Source: Actinomycetales bacterium
Lineage (GTDB): Bacteria > Actinomycetota > Actinomycetes > S36-B12
Assembly: GCA_017849335.1 (NCBI GenBank)
Contig: JAFIHP010000209.1
Span: 1 to 5,545 of the forward strand
Direction: 5' to 3'
Length of the DNA stretch: 5,545 nt
The notes below the pieces were generated by a model. It saw only the letters and a list, made by a program, of their open reading frames with translations, was not told the DNA's origin and searched no databases. The translations under genes were made by a program, and so were the position numbers. Below are positions 1-5,545 of this stretch, in pieces; within the stretch, counting starts at the first letter, position 1, and the number at the start of each line of letters is the position of its first letter.

Positions 1-118
1 CCCACCAGGCGTCCAGCCTGCCCAAGGCTCCGGCGGCCGGATCGCCGGCGAGCGGTGCCGGAGCCTCCTCGATGCGGTCGACGGCCTCGCGCAGCGGGGC
101 GGGCAGCTCGGTCGTCAC
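1..118 (-). CDS. N-terminal fragment of an unidentified protein downstream of cobS
   Basis: A GTG at 118-116, nine bases after the cobS stop, opens a frame that runs 39 codons to the window edge without a stop. The stretch before it reads AGGTTGGGG on the minus strand, a weak ribosome binding site. The peptide begins MTTELPAPLREAVDRIEEAP and ends GALGRLDAWW; it has no signal peptide or membrane segment, and an amphipathic helix is likely near residues 7-18. I do not recognise the family. The GALGRLD stretch resembles GALGRLE in the N-terminal region of CobT in this same window, which may be coincidence. Position and spacing argue for the same operon, so a role in cobalamin metabolism is possible but not shown. 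Confidence 0.6.
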   Translation of the reverse strand, partial: MTTELPAPLREAVDRIEEAPAPLAGDPAAGALGRLDAWW

Positions 119-127
119 GGCCCCAAC

Positions 128-913
128 CTAGGCGGCGGCCAGGGCGAGCACGACCAGCGCCGCTGTCGTGCCGGTCTCGCACACTGCGCCGAGCACGTCC
201 CCGGTGATCCCGCCCAGCCGGCGGACCGCGGTGCGCAGAAGGGCTGCCGCAGCGAGCAGCGCTGTCGCTGCCGCTGCCATGGCGACGAGGGCGCCGCGGG
301 CGCCCGTCCCGGCGGCCAGAGCACCAACGGCGCACGCTGCGAACCATCCGACCGTCACGATCACGAGCGCGAGGCGCGGGACGGACTGCGCCACCGCGGC
401 ACCGAGCCCGTCGGCGCGTGCTGCCGGGATCCCGCGCGTGCACGAGAGCGTGATCGCCAGCCGACCGCTGCCCACGGCCACCGCGACGGCGAGGGCCGCG
501 TGACCGGAACCGAGGGCCTGCGACAGCGCCGCCGCCTGGACGAGCAGGACCAGCACGACGGCGACGACGCCGAACGGCCCGATGTCCGAGCGCCGCGCGA
601 TCTCCAGCGCCTGCGGCGCGGGTCGGCCGCTCCCGAGTGCGTCAGCGGTGTCCGCGAGGCCGTCGAGGTGCAGCGCGCGGGTCAGGTACGCGACGGCCCC
701 GACCGCCAGCGCGGCGGCCAGCAGCGGCGCGGCACGGGTGTGGTCGACGACGGCCTGGGCAGCGGCGCCGACCAGCAGACCGAGGACGGCGCCGACCGCC
801 GGTGCGAGCAGCATCGCCACCCGGGCGACGCGGCGGTCGACGATCCGCGGTGGGGTCACCGGCAGGCGGGTCAGGGTGCCGACCGCGAGTCGGACCCCGT
901 CCGTCACCGTCAT
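128..913 (-). CDS. cobS: Adenosylcobinamide-GDP ribazoletransferase (cobalamin synthase) CobS
   Basis: CobS is the membrane enzyme that joins adenosylcobinamide-GDP (made by CobU) to alpha-ribazole or its phosphate (from CobT), completing the nucleotide loop of cobalamin. The 261 residues match the usual length of about 250. The start reads VRLAVGTLTRLPV (7-19), typical of the family N-terminus. The Asp-rich site LHLDGLADTADAL (81-93) is the expected metal- and GDP-binding motif, followed by RRSDIGPFG (107-115) and GGITGDVLGA (234-243) near the C-terminus, all family hallmarks. Hydrophobic spans are near 33-56, 63-78, 114-133, 139-156, 180-201 and 207-226. The ATG is 25 bases after the cobT stop; a weak GGCGGA lies just before it. 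The gene ends in TAG, whereas its confident neighbours end in TGA. The unidentified left-edge gene starts nine bases further on. Confidence 0.96.
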   Translation of the reverse strand: MTVTDGVRLAVGTLTRLPVTPPRIVDRRVARVAMLLAPAVGAVLGLLVGAAAQAVVDHTRAAPLLAAALAVGAVAYLTRALHLDGLADTADALGSGRPAPQALEIARRSDIGPFGVVAVVLVLLVQAAALSQALGSGHAALAVAVAVGSGRLAITLSCTRGIPAARADGLGAAVAQSVPRLALVIVTVGWFAACAVGALAAGTGARGALVAMAAAATALLAAAALLRTAVRRLGGITGDVLGAVCETGTTAALVVLALAAA

Positions 914-938
914 CGCGTCCGCCGTGGCGCGTCCACAG

Positions 939-2060
939 TCAGTCGCCCTGATCGCGGTCGCTGACGCCTGCGTCGGCGAAGGTCGACATCTCCCGACAGG
1001 TGGCGCTCGCTGCCTGCAGGACGGGGACCGCCACGAGGGCCCCGGAGCCCTCGCCCAGGCGCAGACCGAGGTCCAGCAACGGGTCCAGTCCCAGGGCCGC
1101 GAGCGCCTCTGTGGCGGCGGGCTCGGTTGAGCGGTGCCCGGCGACCCACCATGCGTCGGCCCCGGGGGCGATGCGGCGGGAGACGAGGGCTGCGGCGCAC
1201 GAGATCACGCCGTCGAGGACGACGGGCAGCCCGAGGGCGGCGGCGCGCGCGAGCATCCCGCTCATCGCGGCGATGTCGGGGCTGCCGACCTCGGCGAGCA
1301 GCGCGACGGGGTCGTCGACGGCGGGGCGGCCGCGATCGATCGCCTGGGCGACGGCCGCGCGCTTGCGGGCAAGCGTCGCGTCGTCGATCCCGGTGCCGCG
1401 CCCTGTCACGTCGTCGGCGGCCCGCCCGGTCAGGAGGCCGGTGAGGGCCGCGGCCGCCGTCGTGTTGCCGATGCCCATGTCGCCAGGCACCAGCAGGTCG
1501 GCGCCGTCGGCTCGGGCCTCGTCGGCGAGATCGGCACCGAGTCGGATCGATGCGACCGCCTCGGCGACGGTCATCGCCGGCTCCCGGTCGACCGACCCGC
1601 ACGAGCGGCGCACGCGACGAGAGGCGACCCGTGGGTCGAACGCGTCGAGATAGCCCGGGTCCGCATCGACGCTGACGTCGACCACCCGGACCGTGGCGCC
1701 GACCTGCCGCGCCAGCACGTTCGCGCCCGCGCCGCCCGTCACGAAGTTGACCACCATCTGGGCGGTCACCTCCGGCGGGTACGCCGAGGTGCCGGCGGCG
1801 CGCGCGACTCCGTGGTCGCCGGCGAGGATGACCAGGAGGGGCCGCGTGAACGGTCGCGGAGGGCAGGTCCCCTGGACGGCGGCGATCCAGGCCGACAGCG
1901 GCTCGAGGCGGCCGAGCGCGCCCGCGGGCTTGGTCAGCGTCGCCTGGCGGGCGATCGTCGCGGTGAAGGCGGCGGCGTCCGGCGCCGGGACCGCCCAGGG
2001 AATCGGGTCGATCCCGGGCTCGGTCTTCGCGTCGTGTTGCGTCTCCACGGCGTCCGTCAT
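939..2060 (-). CDS. cobT: Nicotinate-nucleotide:dimethylbenzimidazole phosphoribosyltransferase CobT
   Basis: CobT transfers the phosphoribosyl group of nicotinate mononucleotide to 5,6-dimethylbenzimidazole, giving alpha-ribazole 5'-phosphate, the lower-ligand precursor of cobalamin; it is cytoplasmic. The 373 residues are close to the family's usual length of about 350, with a loosely conserved N-terminal extension of about 25 residues. Family motifs appear in order: LTKPAGALGRLE (42-53), LAGDHGVA (79-86), the TGGAGANVLAR segment (108-118), GDMGIGNTTAAAAL (193-206), GRGTGID (220-226), GHRSTEPA (308-315) and LRLGEGSGA (333-341). E337 in the last motif corresponds to the catalytic Glu known from the Salmonella enzyme. 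A good ribosome binding site precedes the ATG. The gap to cobU is 58 bases and to cobS 25 bases, so the genes are probably cotranscribed. No essential residue appears missing. Confidence 0.97.
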   Translation of the reverse strand: MTDAVETQHDAKTEPGIDPIPWAVPAPDAAAFTATIARQATLTKPAGALGRLEPLSAWIAAVQGTCPPRPFTRPLLVILAGDHGVARAAGTSAYPPEVTAQMVVNFVTGGAGANVLARQVGATVRVVDVSVDADPGYLDAFDPRVASRRVRRSCGSVDREPAMTVAEAVASIRLGADLADEARADGADLLVPGDMGIGNTTAAAALTGLLTGRAADDVTGRGTGIDDATLARKRAAVAQAIDRGRPAVDDPVALLAEVGSPDIAAMSGMLARAAALGLPVVLDGVISCAAALVSRRIAPGADAWWVAGHRSTEPAATEALAALGLDPLLDLGLRLGEGSGALVAVPVLQAASATCREMSTFADAGVSDRDQGD

Positions 2061-2122
2061 GTCGCTCTCCCCACCGTCGAGACGCCCTCCATGGTCGTCA
2101 TTCGGGCGATATTCCTGCTCAT
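2057..2122 (-). CDS. Possible 21-codon leader-like ORF linking cobU to cobT (speculative)
   Basis: This short frame starts at an ATG overlapping the cobU stop (ATGA, 2122-2119) and ends at a TGA overlapping the cobT ATG (ATGA, 2060-2057). The predicted peptide begins MSRNIARMTTMEG and ends VGRAT; it has no transmembrane character and I recognise no family. It could be a translated coupler that carries ribosomes across the gap between the two genes, or pure chance. Against it: there is no good ribosome binding site before the first ATG, two later in-frame ATGs exist, and the same frame stays open for more than 500 bases upstream inside cobU, as out-of-frame readings often do in such G+C-rich DNA. 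It should be read as a candidate only. Confidence 0.2.
   Translation of the reverse strand: MSRNIARMTTMEGVSTVGRAT
2067..2072 (-). promoter_or_regulatory. Ribosome binding site of cobT (GGGGAG)
   Basis: On the minus strand GGGGAG lies six bases before the cobT ATG, the usual spacing for a Shine-Dalgarno site. It fixes the start at 2060, and no ATG or GTG lies in the cobT frame in the gap upstream. cobT can therefore be initiated independently as well as by coupling from the preceding frame. Confidence 0.7.
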
Positions 2123-3543
2123 AGCGACCACGCGAGGCGCCTCGCGGGCTGTGGGGTGAGGTCGAGGGGACGGCCGGCCACCATCAGCGTCACCGTGTCG
2201 CACGCGTCGGCGACCCGGGCGTTCAGCCGGCCGAGCAGGTCGGCGAACAGCCGGCCCGACGCCGACGCCGGGACCACTCCCATGCCCACCTCGTTCGACA
2301 CCAGGACGACAGTCGCGCGGCTGGCCCGCACGGCGTCGACGAGGGCGTCCACCGCGGCGTCGACGTCCGCGTGCACGCCCACGCGGTCGCCGGCCTCGGC
2401 CCGCGCCCACGCGTCCGCGCGATCGAGCACGGCCGTCAGCCACAAGGTCAGGCAGTCGACGAGGACGCACGTGCCCGCCTCGGCGGCGGAGACGACGTCC
2501 ACGACGTCGATGCCGTCGCCGGCCTCGTAGGTCGCCCAGTGCTCCGGTCGGCGGGCCCGATGCAGCGCGACCCGCTCGGCCCATTCCGGATCGTCCGCGC
2601 GCTGGCCGGCGGTGGCCACGTAGCCGACGTCGGCGTAGGCCGACGCGATCGCCTCGGCCCGGGTCGACTTGCCCGACCGGGCGCCGCCCAGCAGCAGCAT
2701 CCGCTCCGCCGGCCGGCCCCCGGGAACGGCGAGGTCCAGGAGGTCGCCGTCGTCGGGCAGCAGCACGCCGAGGTGGCGCAGTCGTGGCCGCAGCTCCTCG
2801 GCCGGCGGGTTGTGATGGCTGAGGTGCGTCGCCGCGACGAGAGTCCGGACGTCGACGACGCCGCCGGCGCGCAGCGCGTCGAGCACGCCCGGAAGCGTCG
2901 TGAGGTCCAGGTGTCCGCGCCCGTGGTCGGCCCGGTCGCCGAACGTCTCGTCGATCAGCACGAGGTCGACCCGGCCGCCGACGGCGTCGATCGTCGATGC
3001 CGGGAGCGCGCCGGTGTCCGTCGCGTAGAGCAGCCGGTCACCGTCCGGGGCCGTCACCGCGTAGAGAACGGCCTCCTGCGCGAGCACGTCGCCGTCCCCG
3101 TGATGGTGCTCGGCGGCGAGCACCGTCGCGGCGTAGGTGCCCGCCGCCGTCGGCAGCTCGACCGTCGTCCCCGGGCCGACGACGTGGAGGTCGACGTCGG
3201 CGTCGGGTCCGACCCAGGCGCGGCACGCGGCGATCGCCTGCTCGGGCCCCCACACGTGCAGTCGCCGTCCGACGTCGACCCACGAACGGGTGAGCAGCAT
3301 CATCGGCTGCAGATGGTCCGGGTGGCCGTGCGTGACCAGCAGGTGCTCGACGTCTCGCAGCGACACGTGGCCCGTCAGGTGGGGCGTTGTCGGGCCGCAG
3401 TCGACCAGGATCCGGTCGTCCACCAGCGCGGCGCTCGGTCGACGGGACCGCCCGGCCGCCCGCTCGGCCGCGCAGCTCCGGCAGTCGCAGAACGGGTTCG
3501 GCCAGCCGTCGGCGGAGCCGGTGCCCAGTAGCCGAACGCGCAC
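2119..3543 (-). CDS. cobU: Fusion of a PhnP-like metallo-beta-lactamase-fold hydrolase with CobU (adenosylcobinamide kinase / guanylyltransferase)
   Basis: A 474-residue two-domain protein. Residues 1 to about 270 are an MBL-fold hydrolase closest, from memory, to PhnP (phosphoribosyl cyclic phosphodiesterase): start RLLGTGSADGWP, Cys triad CDCRSC (19, 21, 24), metal motif THGHPDH (H72, H74, D76, H77), His cluster 146-148, D176 in ATDTGALP, H211 in RGHLDL and H240/H243 in ATHLSHH. Residues about 281-474 are CobU, which phosphorylates adenosylcobinamide and then transfers GMP from GTP to form adenosylcobinamide-GDP. Its P-loop is GGARSGKS (286-293); H328 in LHRARRPEHW matches the guanylylated His of CobU; VLVSNEVGMGVVP (413-425) is the family hallmark. 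CobU alone is usually about 180 residues, so the extra length is the MBL domain. The GTG start is one base after the previous stop, and the MBL fold begins at once, which fixes it. The CobU role is secure; the substrate of the MBL domain is unknown. Confidence 0.95.
   Translation of the reverse strand: MRVRLLGTGSADGWPNPFCDCRSCAAERAAGRSRRPSAALVDDRILVDCGPTTPHLTGHVSLRDVEHLLVTHGHPDHLQPMMLLTRSWVDVGRRLHVWGPEQAIAACRAWVGPDADVDLHVVGPGTTVELPTAAGTYAATVLAAEHHHGDGDVLAQEAVLYAVTAPDGDRLLYATDTGALPASTIDAVGGRVDLVLIDETFGDRADHGRGHLDLTTLPGVLDALRAGGVVDVRTLVAATHLSHHNPPAEELRPRLRHLGVLLPDDGDLLDLAVPGGRPAERMLLLGGARSGKSTRAEAIASAYADVGYVATAGQRADDPEWAERVALHRARRPEHWATYEAGDGIDVVDVVSAAEAGTCVLVDCLTLWLTAVLDRADAWARAEAGDRVGVHADVDAAVDALVDAVRASRATVVLVSNEVGMGVVPASASGRLFADLLGRLNARVADACDTVTLMVAGRPLDLTPQPARRLAWSL
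2131..2146. repeat. 16-base perfect palindrome at the 3' end of cobU
   Basis: The sequence CGCGAGGCGCCTCGCG equals its own reverse complement. It sits inside the last codons of cobU (residues around ARRLA), about 10 bases before the stop. In RNA it could form a stem of about six G-C-rich pairs with a GCGC loop. There is no T-run after it, so it does not look like an intrinsic terminator. In DNA this rich in G and C it may be chance. Confidence 0.5.
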
Positions 3544-3544
3544 G

Positions 3545-4375
3545 TCAGGCCGCCGACCGCTCGAACGTGACCGCGGCCTCGAACGCGGCCTTGCGCGACA
3601 TCCGTCGCAGCGCGAGCAGCACCGGCCGTCCGGCGACGAGGATCAGCGCGACCGTGAGCGCGGCACGTGGGATGTCGTAGCCCAACGACGTGACGAGGCT
3701 GAAGCGCAGCCAGGCGATCAGGTTGGCCAGCAACGGGTCGCCGGGGACGAACGCGATTCCCTCCGGCAGGCCCGAGGTGAACGGCCAGAACCACAGGTTG
3801 AGGCAGAAGCCGTAGGCGACGCACGCGGCCGCCCCGTAGCCGGCGAGCATCGTGATCTCCCGCCGGCCCGACGCGCGGGGGAGGAGCCCGGCGCCCATGC
3901 CGACCCACGCGGCGCCGATCATCTGGAACGGCAGCCACGGTCCGACCCCACCGGTCGTGAGCGCCGACGCGAGCATCGACACCGCACCGAGGCTGAACCC
4001 GAAGCCCGGTCCGAGGGCTCGCCCGCCGAGGACCAGCACCACCCAGATCGGCTCGATCCCCGCCGTCCCGCCGCCGAGCGGTCGTAGCGCGGCGATGACG
4101 GCAGCCAGGACCCCGAGCATCGCGACGGCCTTGGCGTCCATGCCGCCGTCGGACACCTGGGCGAGCACGACCAGGAGCAGCAGCGGCACCACGACCGCGA
4201 ACAGGTACGGTGCGTCGTGGGAGTGGGCGACCGCCTCCGACTGCGGGTCGGCGACGAGCGGCCAGCCGAACGCGATCAGGCCGACGAGCGAGGCGAGCGC
4301 GATCGTCGCCATCGACGTGAACCCCAGGCGCACCGCCGTGACGCGGGCGAACGCGCCGTCGCGGACGGCGTTCAT
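3545..4375 (-). CDS. ECF transporter substrate-binding (S) component, probable cobalamin/cobinamide uptake (CbrT-like)
   Basis: A 276-residue integral membrane protein, probably the substrate-specific S subunit that pairs with the ATPase encoded just upstream. Hydrophobic stretches suitable for membrane spans lie near residues 18-40, 56-73, 82-97, 108-120, 124-141, 149-165, 175-197 and 235-256. The count is approximate; six is usual for S components, so some may be loops or half-helices. The segment around 143-166 (GGVGPWLPFQMIGAAWVGMG, then AGLLP) resembles S components next to corrinoid genes in actinobacteria. The basic C-terminal tail (RRMSRK, 258-262 region) fits a cytoplasmic end. The ATG overlaps the stop of the ATPase gene, which supports this start. 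Only one base separates its TGA from the GTG of the MBL-CobU gene. The vitamin B12 or cobinamide assignment rests mainly on the cobU-cobT-cobS neighbours; sequence alone would support only an S component of uncertain ligand. Confidence 0.82.
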   Translation of the reverse strand: MNAVRDGAFARVTAVRLGFTSMATIALASLVGLIAFGWPLVADPQSEAVAHSHDAPYLFAVVVPLLLLVVLAQVSDGGMDAKAVAMLGVLAAVIAALRPLGGGTAGIEPIWVVLVLGGRALGPGFGFSLGAVSMLASALTTGGVGPWLPFQMIGAAWVGMGAGLLPRASGRREITMLAGYGAAACVAYGFCLNLWFWPFTSGLPEGIAFVPGDPLLANLIAWLRFSLVTSLGYDIPRAALTVALILVAGRPVLLALRRMSRKAAFEAAVTFERSAA

Positions 4376-5545
4376 CCCGCGCTCCTCGCGCCGAGCGCGG
4401 GGCCACTCGCGCCGAGCGCGGCTTCCACCTGCTCCACCGTCAGCCAGTCCTGCGGCGCCAGGATCTTCGCCACCTGCGGGGCGAACATCGCCGACGACGT
4501 CACCACCTGAGCCGTCGGCCCGTCCGCCACGACCTCCCCGTCGGCGAGGATCACGACCCGATCAGTGACCTCCGCCACGAGCTCGACGTCGTGCGTCGCC
4601 AGGACGATCGCGTGCCCGGCGTCGGCGAGGTCGCGCAGCACCTGGCCGAGGCGGGCCTTGGTGGGGTAGTCCAGACCGCGCGTCGGCTCGTCCAGCAGCA
4701 GCAGCGGCGGCCGCGCGGCGAGCACCAGGCACAGGGCGAGCAGAAGCCGCTGGCCCTCGGAGAGGTCGCGCGGGTGCGTGCTGTCGTCGATGTCCGGGGC
4801 CATGAGGGCCAGGAGCGCGCGCGTGGTGCCCGGTTCGCAGCCCGTGTCCTTGTCAGCCGCTCGGCACTCGTCGAACACCGTCGAGGCCTCCAGGAGGTCG
4901 CCTGGCTCCTGCGGCACCAGCCCGACCGTGCGCAGCAGGGCCGGCCCGCGCAGCTCGACCGGGTCGGCGCCGTCGACGGCGACCGACCCCGACCGCCTCG
5001 GCCCGATGCCCACGAGGGATCCGAGCAGGGTCGACTTGCCGGCGCCGTTGCGGCCCATCAGGGCGACGACCTCGCCACGTCGCACGGAGAGATCGACGTC
5101 GGCGAGGGCGGCGTGGGCCCCGTACCGCACGGACAGTCCGGACGTCCGCGCCAGCGCGGCCGAGTCGGTGCGGACGACGCGGAGCATGGGGGATCTCCCG
5201 ACGAGCAGGTCACGCAGCGGGCCGGCCGCCCGGCGGGCATCGCGCACCGACAACGGAAGCGGGTCCCAGCCGGCGAGACGACCGAGCTGCACGACCGGCG
5301 GCGCGATCGGCGCTGTCCCCATGATCTCGGCGGGCCGGCCCGCGCGGACGGGTTCGCCGTTGCCGGGCACGATCACCACGAGGTCCGCGTACTGAACGAC
5401 CCGCTCCAGCCGGTGCTCGGCCAGGACGACGGTCACTCCGAGGTCGTGGACGAGGCGCTGCAGCGCCGCGAGCACCTCCTCGGCCGCCCCGGGATCCAGG
5501 GCCGACGTCGGGTCGTCGATGACCCGGACGCGGGTCTGCACACCG
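4372..5545 (-). CDS. Fused double ATP-binding protein of an ECF-type (CbiO-like) vitamin importer, partial at its 5' end
   Basis: This is the energy-coupling ATPase of an ECF importer, with two nucleotide-binding domains (NBDs) in one chain. The window edge removes the start, so residues here are numbered from codon 5541-5539. Only the end of NBD1 is present: a Walker B region with DD at 9-10, D-loop SALD (13-16) and switch His 43 in an AEHR context. A linker follows to about residue 130. NBD2 is complete: Walker A GRNGAGKST (163-171), Q-loop Gln 211, signature LSEGQ (260-264), Walker B LLLLDE (280-285) followed by PTRGLDY, and switch His 317. In my knowledge of the family, the LSEGQ and DEPTRGLDY wording is typical of actinobacterial ECF ATPases beside cobalamin genes. 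The stop overlaps the next start as ATGA (4375-4372), implying translational coupling to the S component. NBD1 has Asp where the catalytic Glu is expected. The EcfT subunit is not in view and probably lies upstream. The exact substrate is inferred from the neighbours. Confidence 0.93.
   Translation of the reverse strand, partial: GVQTRVRVIDDPTSALDPGAAEEVLAALQRLVHDLGVTVVLAEHRLERVVQYADLVVIVPGNGEPVRAGRPAEIMGTAPIAPPVVQLGRLAGWDPLPLSVRDARRAAGPLRDLLVGRSPMLRVVRTDSAALARTSGLSVRYGAHAALADVDLSVRRGEVVALMGRNGAGKSTLLGSLVGIGPRRSGSVAVDGADPVELRGPALLRTVGLVPQEPGDLLEASTVFDECRAADKDTGCEPGTTRALLALMAPDIDDSTHPRDLSEGQRLLLALCLVLAARPPLLLLDEPTRGLDYPTKARLGQVLRDLADAGHAIVLATHDVELVAEVTDRVVILADGEVVADGPTAQVVTSSAMFAPQVAKILAPQDWLTVEQVEAALGASGPALGARSAG
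4385..4421. repeat. 16-base direct repeat, period 21 bases, in the 3' end of the ATPase gene
   Basis: CTCGCGCCGAGCGCGG occurs at 4385-4400 and again at 4406-4421 on the plus strand, with five bases between. The 21-base period equals seven codons, so the protein tail repeats ALGAs (ALGASGP then ALGARSAG). It lies beyond the conserved ATPase fold and looks like a small in-frame duplication in a dispensable C-terminus. Confidence 0.75.

Noticed and set aside
910..1602. A 230-codon minus-strand frame inside cobT
   Set aside because: It is out of frame with the CobT motifs and is extremely Arg-rich, typical of a shadow frame.
2061..2118. Riboswitch or promoter in the cobU-cobT gap
   Set aside because: At 58 bases the gap is far too short for a cobalamin riboswitch, and I see no convincing -10/-35 pair.
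2131..2146. Intrinsic terminator at the end of cobU
   Set aside because: The palindrome has no following T-run and lies inside the coding sequence, with cobT downstream in the same direction.
1134..2159. A 341-codon open frame on the plus strand, antisense to cobT
   Set aside because: Same reasoning: it is the complement of a confident gene and shows no family motif.
2371..3531. A 386-codon open frame on the plus strand, antisense to the MBL-CobU gene
   Set aside because: It lies wholly opposite a gene with unmistakable motifs, its translation is rich in Arg, Gly, Asp and Val with no recognisable domain, and long antisense frames are expected at this G+C content.
3137..4087. A 316-codon open frame on the plus strand across the S-component and MBL-CobU genes
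   Set aside because: It crosses two real genes on the other strand, and its translation is low-complexity and charged with no domain.
3375..4406. A 343-codon minus-strand frame overlapping the S-component gene in another frame
   Set aside because: The translation is Arg/Gly-rich and breaks the clear membrane-protein reading in the true frame.
1..5545. CRISPR array, tRNA, rRNA, insertion sequence or phage genes
   Set aside because: Both strands are filled by recognisable metabolic and transport genes; I saw no spaced repeats, tRNA-like folds, transposase motifs or end repeats.

Overview
The window is very G+C-rich (roughly three quarters G+C by eye). All genes lie on the minus strand and are packed with overlaps or gaps of a few bases. 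This, the actinobacterial style of the proteins (Ala/Arg/Asp-rich, GTG starts) and the set of genes suggest a high-GC actinomycete. A Micrococcales / Cellulomonadaceae-like source is my guess, not something I can prove.

Read in the direction of transcription, from high to low coordinates, the window holds one apparent operon for vitamin B12 (cobalamin) uptake and late assembly. (1) 5545-4372: the 3' part of a fused double ABC ATPase of an ECF (energy-coupling factor) importer, cut by the window edge. (2) 4375-3545: a multi-pass membrane protein, the likely ECF substrate-binding S component, overlapping the ATPase gene by ATGA. (3) 3543-2119: a two-domain protein joining an N-terminal PhnP-like metallo-beta-lactamase-fold hydrolase to a C-terminal CobU (adenosylcobinamide kinase / guanylyltransferase). 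(4) 2122-2057: a doubtful 21-codon reading frame that joins genes 3 and 5 through ATGA overlaps at both ends. (5) 2060-939: CobT. (6) 913-128: CobS. (7) 118 to the left edge: the first 39 codons of an unidentified gene. No stretch of 300 bases lacks a gene; the longest gap between confident genes is 58 bases.

The genes fit together as a corrinoid-salvage and nucleotide-loop-assembly module. The ECF importer would bring in cobalamin or an incomplete corrinoid such as cobinamide. CobU phosphorylates adenosylcobinamide and converts it to adenosylcobinamide-GDP. CobT makes alpha-ribazole phosphate from dimethylbenzimidazole and nicotinate mononucleotide. CobS joins the two in the membrane. The EcfT transmembrane subunit, the rest of the ATPase, the promoter and any cobalamin riboswitch would lie beyond the right edge. 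No corrin-ring synthesis gene and no recognisable CobC-type phosphatase is visible.

I see no wholly unknown system. The points most worth a second look are the PhnP-like domain fused to CobU, an Asp in place of the catalytic Glu in the first ATPase half, the ATGA-to-ATGA mini-frame between cobU and cobT, and the unidentified gene at the left edge.
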